The notes beneath the pieces were generated by a model. That model was not told the origin of the DNA, made no database searches, and saw only the letters and a program-made list of their open reading frames with translations. Positions 35,650 through 45,887 of a stretch of 64,000 bases of DNA are shown here, one piece after another. The stretch lies in contig NZ_JACHEB010000006.1 of NCBI RefSeq assembly GCF_014201335.1, forward strand, positions 1 through 64,000, written 5' to 3'. This DNA comes from Tunturiibacter gelidiferens (GTDB taxonomy: Bacteria; Acidobacteriota; Terriglobia; Terriglobales; Acidobacteriaceae). The first letter of the stretch is position 1, and every line of letters begins with the position of its first letter. A program made the translations under genes and the position numbers.

Positions 35650-37956
35650 ATGCTTGGAGTAAGTTTTTTGGCGATGGCCGTTCAGCAGGTTCCCTATGCC
35701 CCTGCGGTTGTCGACGGTAGCGATGGACGAGTCTATCTGTGGATTGCTCTGGGAGTTGGGGTGCTGGCATTGGTTGCGGCACTGATGCTGGCGCGGGCGG
35801 TGATCGCATCGGATACGGGGACACCGGAGATGCGGGCGATCTCGGATGCGATTCGCGAAGGGGCAGAGGCGTTTTTGCGACGGCAGTATAAGACAATTGG
35901 AGCGATTGCCCTGGTGCTGGCGGTGGTGGTGTTTGTGGGGTATAAGCTTTCGCCGAGGACCTCGCCCTATGCGCTAAAGACGGTGGTGAGCTTCCTGGTG
36001 GGGGCGGTGTGCTCGGGGTTGGCGGGCTTTACTGGGATGTATTGCTCGATTCGGGCGAACATACGGACAGCTTCGGCGGCTCGGACTAGTTTGAATAAAG
36101 CGCTGCAGATGGCGTTGCGCGGCGGGGCGGTGACGGGGCTGGTGGTAGTGGCGCTTTCATTGCTGGGTGTGGGCGTGTTGTTCCTGTTCTTCGGGGGATT
36201 GGAGCATCCGCAGGCGGTGCCGTATCAGCTGGTGGGCTTTGGGTTTGGAGCTTCGCTGGTGGCGCTGTTCGCACAGCTTGGCGGAGGAATTTATACGAAG
36301 GCCGCAGACGTTGGTGCGGACCTGGTGGGGAAGGTGGAGGCGGGAATTCCGGAGGACGATCCGCGGAACCCGGCTGTGATCGCTGATTTGGTGGGAGACA
36401 ATGTCGGCGACTGCGCGGGTCGTGGCGCGGACTTGTTTGAGTCGACGGCAGCGGAGAATGTGGGCGCGATGATTCTGGGCGCGGCACTGTATCCGGTGTT
36501 TGGCGTGAAGGGGATTCTGTTTCCGCTGATCGTGCACGCGATCAATTTGATTGCGAGTATTGTCGGCGTGTTTGTGGTGAGCACACGTGAGGACGAAGAC
36601 CCGATGCACGCGTTGAACAAGGGGTTTTATGTGACTTCCGCGCTGGCGCTTGCTGGGTTTGCAGGTGCGGTTTATACGATGCTGAATGGGCCGCAGGTAC
36701 AACCTATCTGGTTGCTCGGCTGCGGCGTGATTGGGCTGGTGACGGCATTTCTGTTTGTCTGGATTACGGAGTACTACACGGAGGCGATCTATCGCCCGGT
36801 TAAGTCGATCGTCGAGGCTTCGGTGACGGGGCCAGCGACGAACATCATCAGCGGACTGGCTGTGGGGATGGAGACGCCGGCGATGCCGGTGGTGGTGATC
36901 TCGGCGGCGTTGTTGCTGAGCTACTACTTCGGCGTGCAAGGGTTGGCCGGTGTGGCGGGGATCAGCGATTACGCGAAGGGGATCTACGGGACGGCGATTG
37001 CCACGATGGGAATGCTGAGTTGCGCGGCATACATTCTGGCGATGGATACGTTTGGACCGATTACGGATAATGCCGGCGGAATTATCGAGATGTCGAATCA
37101 GCCGCATGAGATTCGCGACAGGACGGACAAGCTGGACTCGGCGGGGAATACGACGAAGGCGTTGACGAAGGGATATGCGATCGGGTCGGCTTCGCTGGCC
37201 GCGTTTCTTCTGTTTTCGGCTTACCTAGAGGAGATTAAAACAATTGTAACCGATAAGGTTGCACTTGCTGGTGGGTACATGCCGCCGGGCTGGAGCTTTA
37301 CGAATATCAATCTTGCTCAAGTGCCGGTGTTTGTGGGCGCGCTGCTGGGTGCGATGTTGACCTATCTGTTCAGCTCGCTGGCGATCAAGGCTGTGGGACG
37401 GACGGCGCAGATGGTAGTGAAAGATGTGCGTGATCAGTTCAAAGAGAATCCGGGGATCATGCTGGGATCTTCGAAGCCGGACTATGCACGTTGCGTGAAC
37501 ATCGTGACTGGTGCGGCGTTGAAGGAGATGGTGGTACCGGGGTTGCTGGCGGTGGGGCTGCCAGTTGCGGTGGGGCTGATCTTTCGGCACTTGAGTTCGA
37601 GCTACCAGGCTAACTCTGCGTTGTATGCGCCGGGAGCGATTCTGCCAGTGCCGGCGATCGGCGGCGTTCCGGTGAATCTGGCGGGAGCTGAGGCTGTGGC
37701 TGGGTTGTTGATGGTCGGAACAATTTCTGGCGTTTTGCTGGCGATGCTGATGAACAATGGGGGCGGCGCGTGGGACAACGCGAAGAAGTTTATCGAGACA
37801 GGGCAGTATGGGGGAAAGAAGTCGGAGGCGCATAAGGCGGCCGTGGTTGGTGATACCGTGGGCGATCCTTTCAAGGACACAGCGGGGCCGAGCCTGCATG
37901 TGCTGATCAAGTTGCTGGCTACGATTACGCTGGTGCTTGCTCCGTTGTTTGTTTAG
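35650..37956 (+). CDS. hppA: K+-independent H+-translocating pyrophosphatase
   Basis: The 768-residue membrane enzyme hydrolyses pyrophosphate and pumps protons. It has about 16 membrane segments and the substrate site DVGADLVGKVEAGIPEDDPR at 220-239 followed by NPAVIADLVGDNVGDCAGRG. The second acidic cluster is DTVGDPFKDTAGPSLH near the end. In the subtype position near 502 the sequence reads AGNTTKALTKGYAIGSA. Lysine there in place of alanine marks K+-independent enzymes, which are mostly H+ pumps. It is a single gene with its own promoter and terminator, plausible for saving energy under acid or low-energy stress. Confidence 0.95.
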   Translation: MLGVSFLAMAVQQVPYAPAVVDGSDGRVYLWIALGVGVLALVAALMLARAVIASDTGTPEMRAISDAIREGAEAFLRRQYKTIGAIALVLAVVVFVGYKLSPRTSPYALKTVVSFLVGAVCSGLAGFTGMYCSIRANIRTASAARTSLNKALQMALRGGAVTGLVVVALSLLGVGVLFLFFGGLEHPQAVPYQLVGFGFGASLVALFAQLGGGIYTKAADVGADLVGKVEAGIPEDDPRNPAVIADLVGDNVGDCAGRGADLFESTAAENVGAMILGAALYPVFGVKGILFPLIVHAINLIASIVGVFVVSTREDEDPMHALNKGFYVTSALALAGFAGAVYTMLNGPQVQPIWLLGCGVIGLVTAFLFVWITEYYTEAIYRPVKSIVEASVTGPATNIISGLAVGMETPAMPVVVISAALLLSYYFGVQGLAGVAGISDYAKGIYGTAIATMGMLSCAAYILAMDTFGPITDNAGGIIEMSNQPHEIRDRTDKLDSAGNTTKALTKGYAIGSASLAAFLLFSAYLEEIKTIVTDKVALAGGYMPPGWSFTNINLAQVPVFVGALLGAMLTYLFSSLAIKAVGRTAQMVVKDVRDQFKENPGIMLGSSKPDYARCVNIVTGAALKEMVVPGLLAVGLPVAVGLIFRHLSSSYQANSALYAPGAILPVPAIGGVPVNLAGAEAVAGLLMVGTISGVLLAMLMNNGGGAWDNAKKFIETGQYGGKKSEAHKAAVVGDTVGDPFKDTAGPSLHVLIKLLATITLVLAPLFV

Positions 37957-37973
37957 CTGCGGTGAGGTTGGAG

Positions 37974-38003
37974 ACGGGTGGCGTTTTGGGTTGCCCGTTT
38001 TTC
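37974..38003 (+). terminator. Terminator after hppA
   Basis: ACGGG (37974-37978) and CCCGT (37994-37998) close a loop with further partial pairing, followed by TTTTTC. Confidence 0.55.
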
Positions 38004-38141
38004 TGTGATTTTTTCTTATACCTGAGAGGTTGAAAACGCTCGGGGAGCAGAGCCAGGGATGGCGGCTTCCCGGTACAATCTTGTCTGCAGCTGTGTTGCG
38101 CTGCGGCTTTTGAAGATGGTTTCAACGTAAAGGATGGGCGT

Positions 38142-40328
38142 ATGGCAAGACAGTCTGGATCCAGTGTGCAGGAGAGCAAAAAGACGACAGCAAGCGTGGC
38201 GGAGAGTTCGCTGACGCGCGAGCAGTTGGTGGAGTTCTATCGACTGATGTATCTGTCGCGGCGCACTGATGATCGCGAGATTGTTTTGAAGCGGCAACAG
38301 AAGATTTTCTTTCAGATCTCCTGTGCGGGGCATGAGGCATTGCTGGTTGCTGCTGGCATGGCGTTGAAGCCTGGATATGACTGGTTTTTTCCGTACTATC
38401 GGGATCGGGCGATTTGCCTGACGCTGGGCAACACGGTGGAGGAGCAATTGCTGCAGGCGGTGGGTGCGGCAGACGACATAGCGAGTGGTGGCCGGCAGAT
38501 GCCTTCGCACTGGTCGAGCAGAAAGTTGAATATCGTTTCGCCGTCTTCGTCGACGGCTACACAGTGTCTGCATGCGGTTGGATGTGCGGAGGCGGGGAGA
38601 TTTTTCACGAAGCATCCCGAGGCTGCGAAGGAGCATGACGGCGACTATCGCGAATTCAAGGACGTGAAGTTTCATGGCGATGAGGTGGTTTATGTCTCGA
38701 TCGGCGAGGGGTCGACGAGCCAGGGTGAGTTCTGGGAGTCGTTGAATTCGGCTTCGAATGGGAAGCTGCCGGTGTTGTATGTGGTCGAAGACAACGGGTA
38801 CGCAATTTCGACACCTGTGGAGGTGAATACGCCGGGGGGAAACATCTCGAAGCTGGTGGCAAACTTTCCTAATTTTCACTTTGCGGAGATTGATGGGACC
38901 GATCCGATTGCAAGTTATCAGGCGATGGTGGAGGCAGTGGCTTATTGCCGGTCGGGTAAGGGGCCTGCGCTGGTGCATGGGCATGTGATTCGGCCGTATT
39001 CGCATTCGCTGAGCGATGATGAGAGGTTGTACCGGTCGGTGGAGGAGCTGGACGCGGATGCAGCGCGGGACCCGATCTCGCGGATGCAGATGTGGCTGCT
39101 GCGCGAAGGGATTCTGGATGCGGATGGGATCAACAAGCTGGAGCGGCAGGTGGATGAAGAGGTGCAGCGGGCGGCCGATCGTGCGGTGATGGCGACGCTG
39201 CCGACTGTGGCTTCGATTACGAAACATGTTTACTCCGAGCATTTGAGTTCGCAGGATGCGCGGTTCGCGACGGAGCCAATGCCGACTGCGGATGCGACAG
39301 AGCGGACGATGGCGGATCTGATCAACTGCTGCCTAAAGGACGAGATGCGGCGGGATGAGCGGGTGGTGGTGTTCGGCGAAGATGTGGCCGATGCAACGCG
39401 CGATGGAGCGTTGCGGGCGGGGAAGATCAAGGGCAAGGGTGGTGTGTTCAAGCTGACGGCGGGGCTCCAGACGGAGTTTGGCAGTGATCGCTGCTGGAAC
39501 TCGCCGCTGGCCGAGGCGAATATTACCGGCCGCGCGATTGGAATGGCGGTGCGCGGGATGAAGCCGGTGGTGGAGATTCAGTTCTTCGACTACATCTGGC
39601 CGGCGATGCACCAGATGCGCAATGAGCTTTCGCTGATGCGGTGGCGTTCGAATGGAGATTTCAGTTGCCCACTAGTGATGCGCGTGCCTATTGGTGGTTA
39701 TCTGACGGGTGGATCGATCTATCATTCGCAGTCTGGTGAGAGCATCTTTACGCATACGCCGGGAGTGCGGGTGGTGATGCCGTCGAATGCTCTGGATGCG
39801 ATCGGACTGTTGCGGACGGCGATCCGTTGCGACGATCCGGTGTTGTTTCTTGAGCACAAGCGGCTGTATCGCGAGACATTTGGGCGGGCGGCTTATCCGG
39901 GGCCGGAGTACTGCATTCCGTTTGGAAAGGCAAAGATCGTACGTCCAGGCAAGGACTTGACTGTACTGACGTACGGTGCGGTTGTCCCACGGGCGCTGCA
40001 GGCGGCGCAGAAGCTGCATCGCGACAAGGGTGTGGATGTCGAGTTGATCGACCTGCGGAGTCTGACTCCTTACGACTGGGAGGCGATTGCGGAGAGCGTG
40101 AAGAAGACCAATCGCGTGATTGTTGCCCATGAGGATATGTTGAGCTGGGGGTATGGCGCAGAGCTCGCGGCGCGGATCGGGGATGAGCTGTTTCATGATC
40201 TCGATGCTCCGGTAAGGCGCGTGGCAGCGATGGATACATTTGTTGCGTATCAGCCGTTGCTGGAGGATGCGATTTTGCCGCAGCCGGAGGACTTGTATCG
40301 GGCGATGGCGGAGTTGGCAGCGTTTTAA
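38142..40328 (+). CDS. Fused E1 alpha-beta of a branched-chain 2-oxoacid dehydrogenase
   Basis: The 728-residue thiamine-diphosphate enzyme decarboxylates 2-oxo acids, most likely from Val/Leu/Ile, and passes the acyl group to lipoyl-E2. The alpha half (about 25-380) has [15 protein letters not shown], the ThDP motif [12 protein letters not shown]...VEDNGYAI at about 185-215 and the phospho-loop-like [10 protein letters not shown]. The beta half (about 395-728) starts with [15 protein letters not shown] and has [13 protein letters not shown], then [20 protein letters not shown]. The two subunits are fused in one chain. No E2 or E3 gene is adjacent. Pyruvate dehydrogenase activity cannot be excluded, but the sequence is closer to the 2-oxoisovalerate type. 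Confidence 0.88.
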   Translation: MARQSGSSVQESKKTTASVAESSLTREQLVEFYRLMYLSRRTDDREIVLKRQQKIFFQISCAGHEALLVAAGMALKPGYDWFFPYYRDRAICLTLGNTVEEQLLQAVGAADDIASGGRQMPSHWSSRKLNIVSPSSSTATQCLHAVGCAEAGRFFTKHPEAAKEHDGDYREFKDVKFHGDEVVYVSIGEGSTSQGEFWESLNSASNGKLPVLYVVEDNGYAISTPVEVNTPGGNISKLVANFPNFHFAEIDGTDPIASYQAMVEAVAYCRSGKGPALVHGHVIRPYSHSLSDDERLYRSVEELDADAARDPISRMQMWLLREGILDADGINKLERQVDEEVQRAADRAVMATLPTVASITKHVYSEHLSSQDARFATEPMPTADATERTMADLINCCLKDEMRRDERVVVFGEDVADATRDGALRAGKIKGKGGVFKLTAGLQTEFGSDRCWNSPLAEANITGRAIGMAVRGMKPVVEIQFFDYIWPAMHQMRNELSLMRWRSNGDFSCPLVMRVPIGGYLTGGSIYHSQSGESIFTHTPGVRVVMPSNALDAIGLLRTAIRCDDPVLFLEHKRLYRETFGRAAYPGPEYCIPFGKAKIVRPGKDLTVLTYGAVVPRALQAAQKLHRDKGVDVELIDLRSLTPYDWEAIAESVKKTNRVIVAHEDMLSWGYGAELAARIGDELFHDLDAPVRRVAAMDTFVAYQPLLEDAILPQPEDLYRAMAELAAF

Positions 40329-40466
40329 CGTCCCTCATGTGGATACGAATGCGACCGTTTGAGATTTTTCGCAACTGCTCGGTGGGGTTAGTGTCTTTGA
40401 TTGCAGACGTCAATCTGTGACTGGCTGCGCCGCGTGATTTCGGCTGGGGCACTGTGAGGAGCTGTG

Positions 40467-42686
40467 ATGCGATCTGGACGGAGATCTGCCGGAGTATTTT
40501 TCGGTTGCGTACGGGTTTTAGTTTCGGGCTTGTTGTGCGTGTCGATGGTGGAGCAGCCGGTGGTGGCGGCTGCGGCTTCGAAGAAAGCGGTGGTGCCCTC
40601 GGTGCCGCAGATTCAGGCAGAGCAGCGGGTGCTGCACGCGCTAAATCGATTCACTTTCGGACCCAGGCCGGGAGATGTAGCGGCGGTGCAAGCAGTTGGG
40701 GTGAAGGCATGGTTTGAGCGGCAGTTGAATCCGTCGAGTATCGATGATTCGGCGCTAGAGGCGCGGCTGGAGATGTTTCCCGCGATGCAGATGGAGCAGG
40801 CAGAGTTGATGCAGCGGTATCCGAGCCCCGCTGTGCTGCGGCAGATGATTGCAAAGGATGAGCGGCTGCCGAGCGATCCTGTAGAACATGCGATCTATGC
40901 GGATCAGATTGCGTTTTATAAGGCGGCAAAAGCGAAGAAAGAGGCTGAGCAGGCTGCGGCTAAGAACGATGGCGGTGAAGGCGGGATGGCTGTGGCGAGT
41001 GATGGCTCGATGGCCAAGGGTGCGGAGGAGATGAAGAGCAACGCGGCGTTGCCAGGGGATGGGGTGGATCCTGCCACACCAGCGGTGGCGACGCATGAGG
41101 AGCAGTTTTATTCGGGGTTGGATGCGGTGAAGGTGATCAACCTGCCTCCGGATCAGAGGATGCAGCGGATTCTGGCGATGCCCCCGGATGAGTTGGTGCG
41201 GTTTCGCAAGAGTTTGAGCAAGGCCGAACTGTTGGCTGCGACACAGGGGCTGTCGCCGATGCAGCGCGAGACGCTGGCTGCGCTGCAGGGTTCGCCACGA
41301 ATGGTTGGGGCGGAGTTGCTTGAGACGCGAATGATTCGGGATATCTATAGCGAGCGGCAGCTGGAGGCGGTGATGACCGACTTCTGGCTGAATCACTTCA
41401 ACGTGTATATCAAGAAGAATCAGACTGAGCCGTTTCTGTTGCCCGCCTATGAGCGGGATGTGATTCGTCCGCATGCGCTGGGTAAGTTTGAGGATTTGTT
41501 GGTGGCGACGGCGAAGAGTCCGGCGATTCTGATGTATCTGGATAATTGGCAGAGCATTGGGCCGGATTCACAGGCGGCGAAGAATGGCGGCCGGTTTGCG
41601 ATGGTTGCAAAGAATCCGCAGGTGAAACAGGCGCTGAAGGATCGAGGGTTGAATGAGAACTACGCAAGGGAGTTGATGGAGCTACATACATTGGGGGTGC
41701 AGTGCGAGGTGAGCGCGGATCGCCCGGTGAGCATGCTGGATAAGACGTGTGGGCGCGGGTATACGCAGCAAGATGTGACGCAGGTGGCTGAGGTGCTGAC
41801 GGGGTGGACGATTGATCAGCCGAATCGGAGTGGGACGTACCGGTTTGAGGAGCGGCGGCATGAACCGGGTTCGAAGACGGTGCTGGGGAAGAAGATTGGG
41901 GAGAGCGGTGAGGCTGAGGGGCTGGAGGTGCTGCATCTCCTGGCGACCAGTCCGGCCACGGCGCAGTTTATTTCGACGAAGCTGGCGGTGCGGTTTGTGA
42001 GCGATACGCCTCCGCAGGCGTTGATGGATCGGATGGCGAAGGCTTATCTCACTAGTGGAGGAGATATCAAGACGGTGCTGCGGACTATGTTCGATTCGCC
42101 GGAGTTCTGGTCGCCGGAGGTGTACAGGGCGAAGGTGAAGACACCGGAGGAGTTTGTGGTGTCGTCTGTGCGTGCGAGCGGGGCGGAGGTGACTACGGCT
42201 ATTCCGCTGTTCCAGGCGCTGGAGAAGCTCGGGATGCCGTTGTATGGGATGCAGACGCCGAATGGGTATAGCTGGATGGCGGAGCCATGGGTGAACTCGG
42301 GGGATCTGGTGAACCGGATGAACTTTGCGGTGTCGTTGAGCAATGATCGCGTTGCTGGAGTAGAGACGGATTGGGCACGGTTGCTTAGGGAGCCGAGTTC
42401 TTTATCTGCTGGAGGCTCTGCTGCTGAGAAAGAGAGAAAGCTGGAAGCTGTGTTGCTTGGCCAGGCAGTGAGCAATCGCACGAGGGAGACGGTGCTGGCG
42501 CAGTTTCAGGATCAGACGACGCAGCAGCAGGCTGAGAAGAGTTTTGGCATAAGGGCGAATGAGCAGGAGCCGATGGCGCAGGTGTTGAATGTAAGTTCGC
42601 CGAAGCGGGTACGGCCGCCGTTTGATCGGGAAGCTGCGGGGATTGCCGGTTTGTTGCTGGGTTCGCCGGAGTTTCAGCGGCGTTAG
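40467..42686 (+). CDS. DUF1800 secreted protein
   Basis: The 739-residue protein has a signal peptide (FGCVRVLVSGLLCVSMVEQP...AAA) and the DUF1800 landmarks: LHALNRFTFGPRPGDVAAVQ, MTDFWLNHFNVYIKKNQTEP, NENYARELMELHTLGV, YTQQDVTQVAEVLTGW and PEEFVVSSVRA. GAGGAG lies five bases before the ATG at 40467; a GTG directly before it is less well spaced. DUF1800 genes are almost always paired with a DUF1501 gene, as here 130 bases downstream. Their joint role is not established; they are exported and thought to act in the envelope. A low-complexity insert (Ala/Glu/Gly, about 150-190) is unusual. Confidence 0.88.
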   Translation: MRSGRRSAGVFFGCVRVLVSGLLCVSMVEQPVVAAAASKKAVVPSVPQIQAEQRVLHALNRFTFGPRPGDVAAVQAVGVKAWFERQLNPSSIDDSALEARLEMFPAMQMEQAELMQRYPSPAVLRQMIAKDERLPSDPVEHAIYADQIAFYKAAKAKKEAEQAAAKNDGGEGGMAVASDGSMAKGAEEMKSNAALPGDGVDPATPAVATHEEQFYSGLDAVKVINLPPDQRMQRILAMPPDELVRFRKSLSKAELLAATQGLSPMQRETLAALQGSPRMVGAELLETRMIRDIYSERQLEAVMTDFWLNHFNVYIKKNQTEPFLLPAYERDVIRPHALGKFEDLLVATAKSPAILMYLDNWQSIGPDSQAAKNGGRFAMVAKNPQVKQALKDRGLNENYARELMELHTLGVQCEVSADRPVSMLDKTCGRGYTQQDVTQVAEVLTGWTIDQPNRSGTYRFEERRHEPGSKTVLGKKIGESGEAEGLEVLHLLATSPATAQFISTKLAVRFVSDTPPQALMDRMAKAYLTSGGDIKTVLRTMFDSPEFWSPEVYRAKVKTPEEFVVSSVRASGAEVTTAIPLFQALEKLGMPLYGMQTPNGYSWMAEPWVNSGDLVNRMNFAVSLSNDRVAGVETDWARLLREPSSLSAGGSAAEKERKLEAVLLGQAVSNRTRETVLAQFQDQTTQQQAEKSFGIRANEQEPMAQVLNVSSPKRVRPPFDREAAGIAGLLLGSPEFQRR

Positions 42687-42816
42687 CGAGTTGGAGGCTG
42701 GTTCTCGCTCAGCATTTTGGCGAGTGAATTGAATTGTTCCGATTTGGCAACTTCTCGGACGAGGATGCGTTTGTAACTACAGACGACGGGAAGAGCTTGG
42801 CGGAGAAGGGGCTAAG

Positions 42817-44139
42817 ATGGCGAACATGAAGAATATGGTGGATCAGAGCGACTGGGGATGCGATCTTCATGGGCGGGACGCAGTGAGACGTGGAGTGACG
42901 CGGCGTGGGTTTATGAAGGGTGGGGCGCTTGCGCTGATTGGGACTTCGACGATTCCTGCGTTTTTGTCGCGGAGCGTTCTGGCCGAGGTGACGACGGCGG
43001 CGGCGAATAGGAAGAAGCTTGTGGTTCTGTTTCAACGGGGCGCGGTGGATGGGTTGAACGTCGTGGTGCCGTACAAGGAGAAGAACTACTATGCGATGCG
43101 GCCTTCGATCGCGATTCAGGAGAAGGATGTTCTGGATTTGAATGGATTTTTTGGTCTGCATCCAGCGATGACTGCGTTCAAGCCTCTGTACGAGCAAGGG
43201 CATCTTGCGATTGTGCAGGCGGCGGGATCGCCTGATACTACACGGTCGCACTTCGATGCGCAGGATTATATGGAGAGCGGGACGCCTGGGGTGAAGGCTA
43301 CCCCGGATGGATGGTTGAATCGCGCGTTGCAGACGGAGGCTTTGACGAGCAAGCCCTCGGCGTTTCGCGCGGTGGCGCTGGGGACCCAAGTGCCGAGGAC
43401 GCTGCAGGGAAAGATTCCGGCGATTGCGGTGAATAATCTGGCGGATTTCTCTGTCGCTGGAAAGGGACCGCAGACCTCGCCGATCAGCAACGCGTTTCAG
43501 GCGATGTACGACGAGAGCTCAGATGCTGTGCTGCACGGGACCGGACAGGAGACCTTTGAGGCTGTGAAGATGCTGAAGTCGGCGGATCCGTCGAGGTATC
43601 GGCCAGCGGCTGGGGTGGTTTACCCGAATACTCCGTTTGGAAATAGTTTGAAACAGGTAGCGCAGTTGATGAAGGCAAACCTCGGAGTGGAGGCTGCGTT
43701 CTCCGATATCGGCGGGTGGGACACGCATCAGAACCAGGGGAATGTGAATGGGCAGCTGGCGAATCGTCTGAAGGAGTTTTCCGAGACGATTGGTGCGTTC
43801 TGGAAGGATATGGGAGACGACGCTGAGAATGTGACGCTGGTGACGATGTCGGAGTTTGGTAGGACCGCGCGGCAGAATGGAACCGGTGGTACCGACCATG
43901 GGCATGCGAACGTGATGTTTGTGCTGGGCGGCAGGGTGAAGGGCGGCAAGGTTTATGGGAAGTGGCCCGGGCTTGCGGAGGAGCAATTGAACGAAGGAAG
44001 GGATCTGGCTGTGACGACGGACTTCCGGCGTGTGATGGGTGAGGCGGCGTACAAAACTCTTGGCACGAAGAATCTTGAGTTGGTGTTTCCGGGAGCGCAG
44101 GTTCGACCGGACGAATTTTTGAATTTTTCGCAGGTGTGA
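42817..44139 (+). CDS. DUF1501 Tat-exported protein
   Basis: The 440-residue protein carries a twin-arginine signal (VTRRGFMKGGALALIGTSTI) and the sulfatase/alkaline-phosphatase-like DUF1501 fold, with LVVLFQRGAVDGLNVVVPYK, LHPAMTAFKPLYEQGHLAIV, GGWDTHQNQG and TMSEFGRTARQNGTGGTDHG. The His and Asp residues in GGWDTHQ and GTDHGHAN are in positions suited to metal binding. It is the usual partner of the DUF1800 protein just upstream and is probably co-transcribed. The substrate is unknown. Confidence 0.9.
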   Translation: MANMKNMVDQSDWGCDLHGRDAVRRGVTRRGFMKGGALALIGTSTIPAFLSRSVLAEVTTAAANRKKLVVLFQRGAVDGLNVVVPYKEKNYYAMRPSIAIQEKDVLDLNGFFGLHPAMTAFKPLYEQGHLAIVQAAGSPDTTRSHFDAQDYMESGTPGVKATPDGWLNRALQTEALTSKPSAFRAVALGTQVPRTLQGKIPAIAVNNLADFSVAGKGPQTSPISNAFQAMYDESSDAVLHGTGQETFEAVKMLKSADPSRYRPAAGVVYPNTPFGNSLKQVAQLMKANLGVEAAFSDIGGWDTHQNQGNVNGQLANRLKEFSETIGAFWKDMGDDAENVTLVTMSEFGRTARQNGTGGTDHGHANVMFVLGGRVKGGKVYGKWPGLAEEQLNEGRDLAVTTDFRRVMGEAAYKTLGTKNLELVFPGAQVRPDEFLNFSQV

Positions 44140-44351
44140 GGGAGTGAGAGGTGGTGAATGTATCCGGCGCGTCACTCTTCTGTTTATGGAATGTAAAAAT
44201 GAACGAGATACAAAATAGTGGAAAAAAGACGGCAACTTTTCTTTAGATACTGCGTCTTATTGGGTGTACCACATAAACAGTCGGGCTTGCAGTTCCCACA
44301 GTTCCGGCTTCCAATATCCGCAACAAAAGAACTCCCCCACCACAAATGTAA

Positions 44352-44390
44352 GGCTCCCAGAACACCGGGAGCCTTCTCTCCTTTTGGACG
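44352..44390. terminator. Hairpin terminator between convergent genes
   Basis: GGCTCCC (44352-44358) and GGGAGCC (44367-44373) form a 7-bp stem followed by TTCTCTCCTTTT on the plus strand. It lies between the DUF1501 gene and the convergent doxX. The other bases of 44140-44351 hold no gene that I can support. Confidence 0.65.
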
Positions 44391-44405
44391 CTTGTCAGGT
44401 ATTGA

Positions 44406-44804
44406 TCAGGCGAATCCGATCTTGCGATCGAGGGCCATCGCTCCGGCGCCGTAAAAGAAGAGCATGATGGCCAGGACGGCGAGGGCGAGGATGTAGCCGT
44501 AGAAATCGAAGTCGTGATGGATGCCGACGGTGGCGAAGGCTACCAGCATATTTACTCCAACCAGGAACGCAATCAAGCGGGTGAATAGGCCCAGGATTAG
44601 GAAGATGCCGCCGATGAATTCGGTGTAGGCGGAGACGTATCCGAGCCAATAAGGCAGGCCGAGAATGGTGACGTAGTGAGCGTAGTGGTGCAGCGCGCTA
44701 ATTGGGTGAACCTTCTCATACCCGTAGATCGTCATGGAGACGCCGAGAATCAGACGCATAAGAAGCGCGCCGATAGGTTGCAGGCTATTAAGCCATTTGG
44801 TCAT
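44406..44804 (-). CDS. DoxX-family membrane protein
   Basis: The 132-residue protein has four membrane helices and the DoxX pattern (LMRLILGVSMTIYGYEKV, then YTEFIGGIFLILGLFTRLIA, then LALAVLAIMLFFYGAGAMAL). Members are linked to quinone-dependent redox processes or membrane redox stress in other bacteria; the role here is unknown. It is 52 bases downstream of the hydrolase-fold gene on the same strand and may be co-transcribed with it. Confidence 0.88.
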   Translation of the reverse strand: MTKWLNSLQPIGALLMRLILGVSMTIYGYEKVHPISALHHYAHYVTILGLPYWLGYVSAYTEFIGGIFLILGLFTRLIAFLVGVNMLVAFATVGIHHDFDFYGYILALAVLAIMLFFYGAGAMALDRKIGFA

Positions 44805-44856
44805 AAAAAATCCTTTTGAAAAGGGTACCGCGGAGGAGTGGAGGGCGAGGTGGATC

Positions 44857-45789
44857 TTAGCGAATGGGTGCCGCGGAAGGTACGAGTTGGGAAGCGGGTG
44901 CCGGAGGGAGATATTGGTCGAGAAAGCGGGTGAGGCTTTGGTTGTAGAGAGGGTCAGAGGAGATGGAGAGTTCCACGGTGAGTTTGGGATCGGCGGCTGT
45001 GCGATAACTTTGGTCGGCGGCAGAGGTGCGGGCGAGGAGAAGCTTTGGGGTTTTGAGGGTGGCGAGGGGCGTGGCGAGGGGGAAGTTTTCGTGGAAGAGA
45101 AGGCTTAGTGGTATGAGGCGGGAGCGGGGGTCGCGTTGGGCTGCTTTGAGGAGGTCGGCGTGGGGGGTGTCGAGGACTAAGGCGGGAATTTTAGAGTGAT
45201 CGACGGCGAGTTGAGTGGCGAGAGAGGCTCCGACGCCAGTTCCGTAGGGGATGATTTGTTGCTCGGGGATGGCGCGGGAGTTGGTGAGATACTGCCAGGC
45301 GGAATCAACGTCGCGGGTCATATTTTTCTGGCTGGGGCGGGTTGGAGCGCTTTGGCCGTAGCCGCGGTAGTCAAAGGCGAAGACGTTGAGGCCAATGTTG
45401 TGGAGGCTGGAGAGAGTGGGAATGGAGTCGGCGAGGGCGCCGTCTCCGCTGGGGAGGAAGAGGATGGTGGTGTCGGCGTAGCGGGCGCGGGGAGAGGCGG
45501 GAATCCACCATCCGGTGAGCTGAGGAGTTGCGGATTCGTCAGGGCCGAAATGGATGAGTTGGTAGGGTATGCCTGCAATGAAGGCCGGCGCGGCTGAGGT
45601 GCGGTTGGGGTGCAGGACGAGCTGCCATTGGCCTTGATAGAAAAGCAGGCAGAAGGTTAGATAGCCGCAGAAGAGAGCCACGACGATGGTGATGGCGATC
45701 GCTTTCACGAGCCAGAGCGGGCTGACGACTTCGGGTGGAGCATTGGTTGGCGGGGTGTGCCTGCTTGGCTTCGGAGTGGGGCGGGGCAT
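44857..45789 (-). CDS. Membrane-anchored alpha/beta-hydrolase-fold protein lacking the Ser nucleophile
   Basis: The 310-residue protein has one N-terminal membrane helix (AIAITIVVALFCGYLTFCLL) and an alpha/beta-hydrolase domain like the BEM46/ABHD13 group (LVLHPNR, GWWIPASP, FLPSGDG and FAFDYRGYGQS). The nucleophile elbow should read GxSxG but reads YGTGVGASLA, with Gly in place of Ser. The late catalytic His is also not visible (usual GGHxD; here ISSDPLYNQSLTRFLD). It is therefore probably not an ordinary hydrolase. A neighbouring Ser in GAS might substitute, but that is speculative. Confidence 0.82.
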   Translation of the reverse strand: MPRPTPKPSRHTPPTNAPPEVVSPLWLVKAIAITIVVALFCGYLTFCLLFYQGQWQLVLHPNRTSAAPAFIAGIPYQLIHFGPDESATPQLTGWWIPASPRARYADTTILFLPSGDGALADSIPTLSSLHNIGLNVFAFDYRGYGQSAPTRPSQKNMTRDVDSAWQYLTNSRAIPEQQIIPYGTGVGASLATQLAVDHSKIPALVLDTPHADLLKAAQRDPRSRLIPLSLLFHENFPLATPLATLKTPKLLLARTSAADQSYRTAADPKLTVELSISSDPLYNQSLTRFLDQYLPPAPASQLVPSAAPIR

Positions 45790-45887
45790 GAGTCGGGCTT
45801 CTGTATCGACTTTAGCATTCGCGTTTGAAGTGGTGAGTCGTTTGGGTGGGAGTCAACCTCTAAGATGGAGATAGCGGAGGATTTCGA

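Noticed and set aside
44201-44248. 15-codon ORF (MNEIQNSGKK...) after the DUF1501 gene
   Set aside because: There is no ribosome site, no hydrophobic or other recognisable feature, and the length is within chance.
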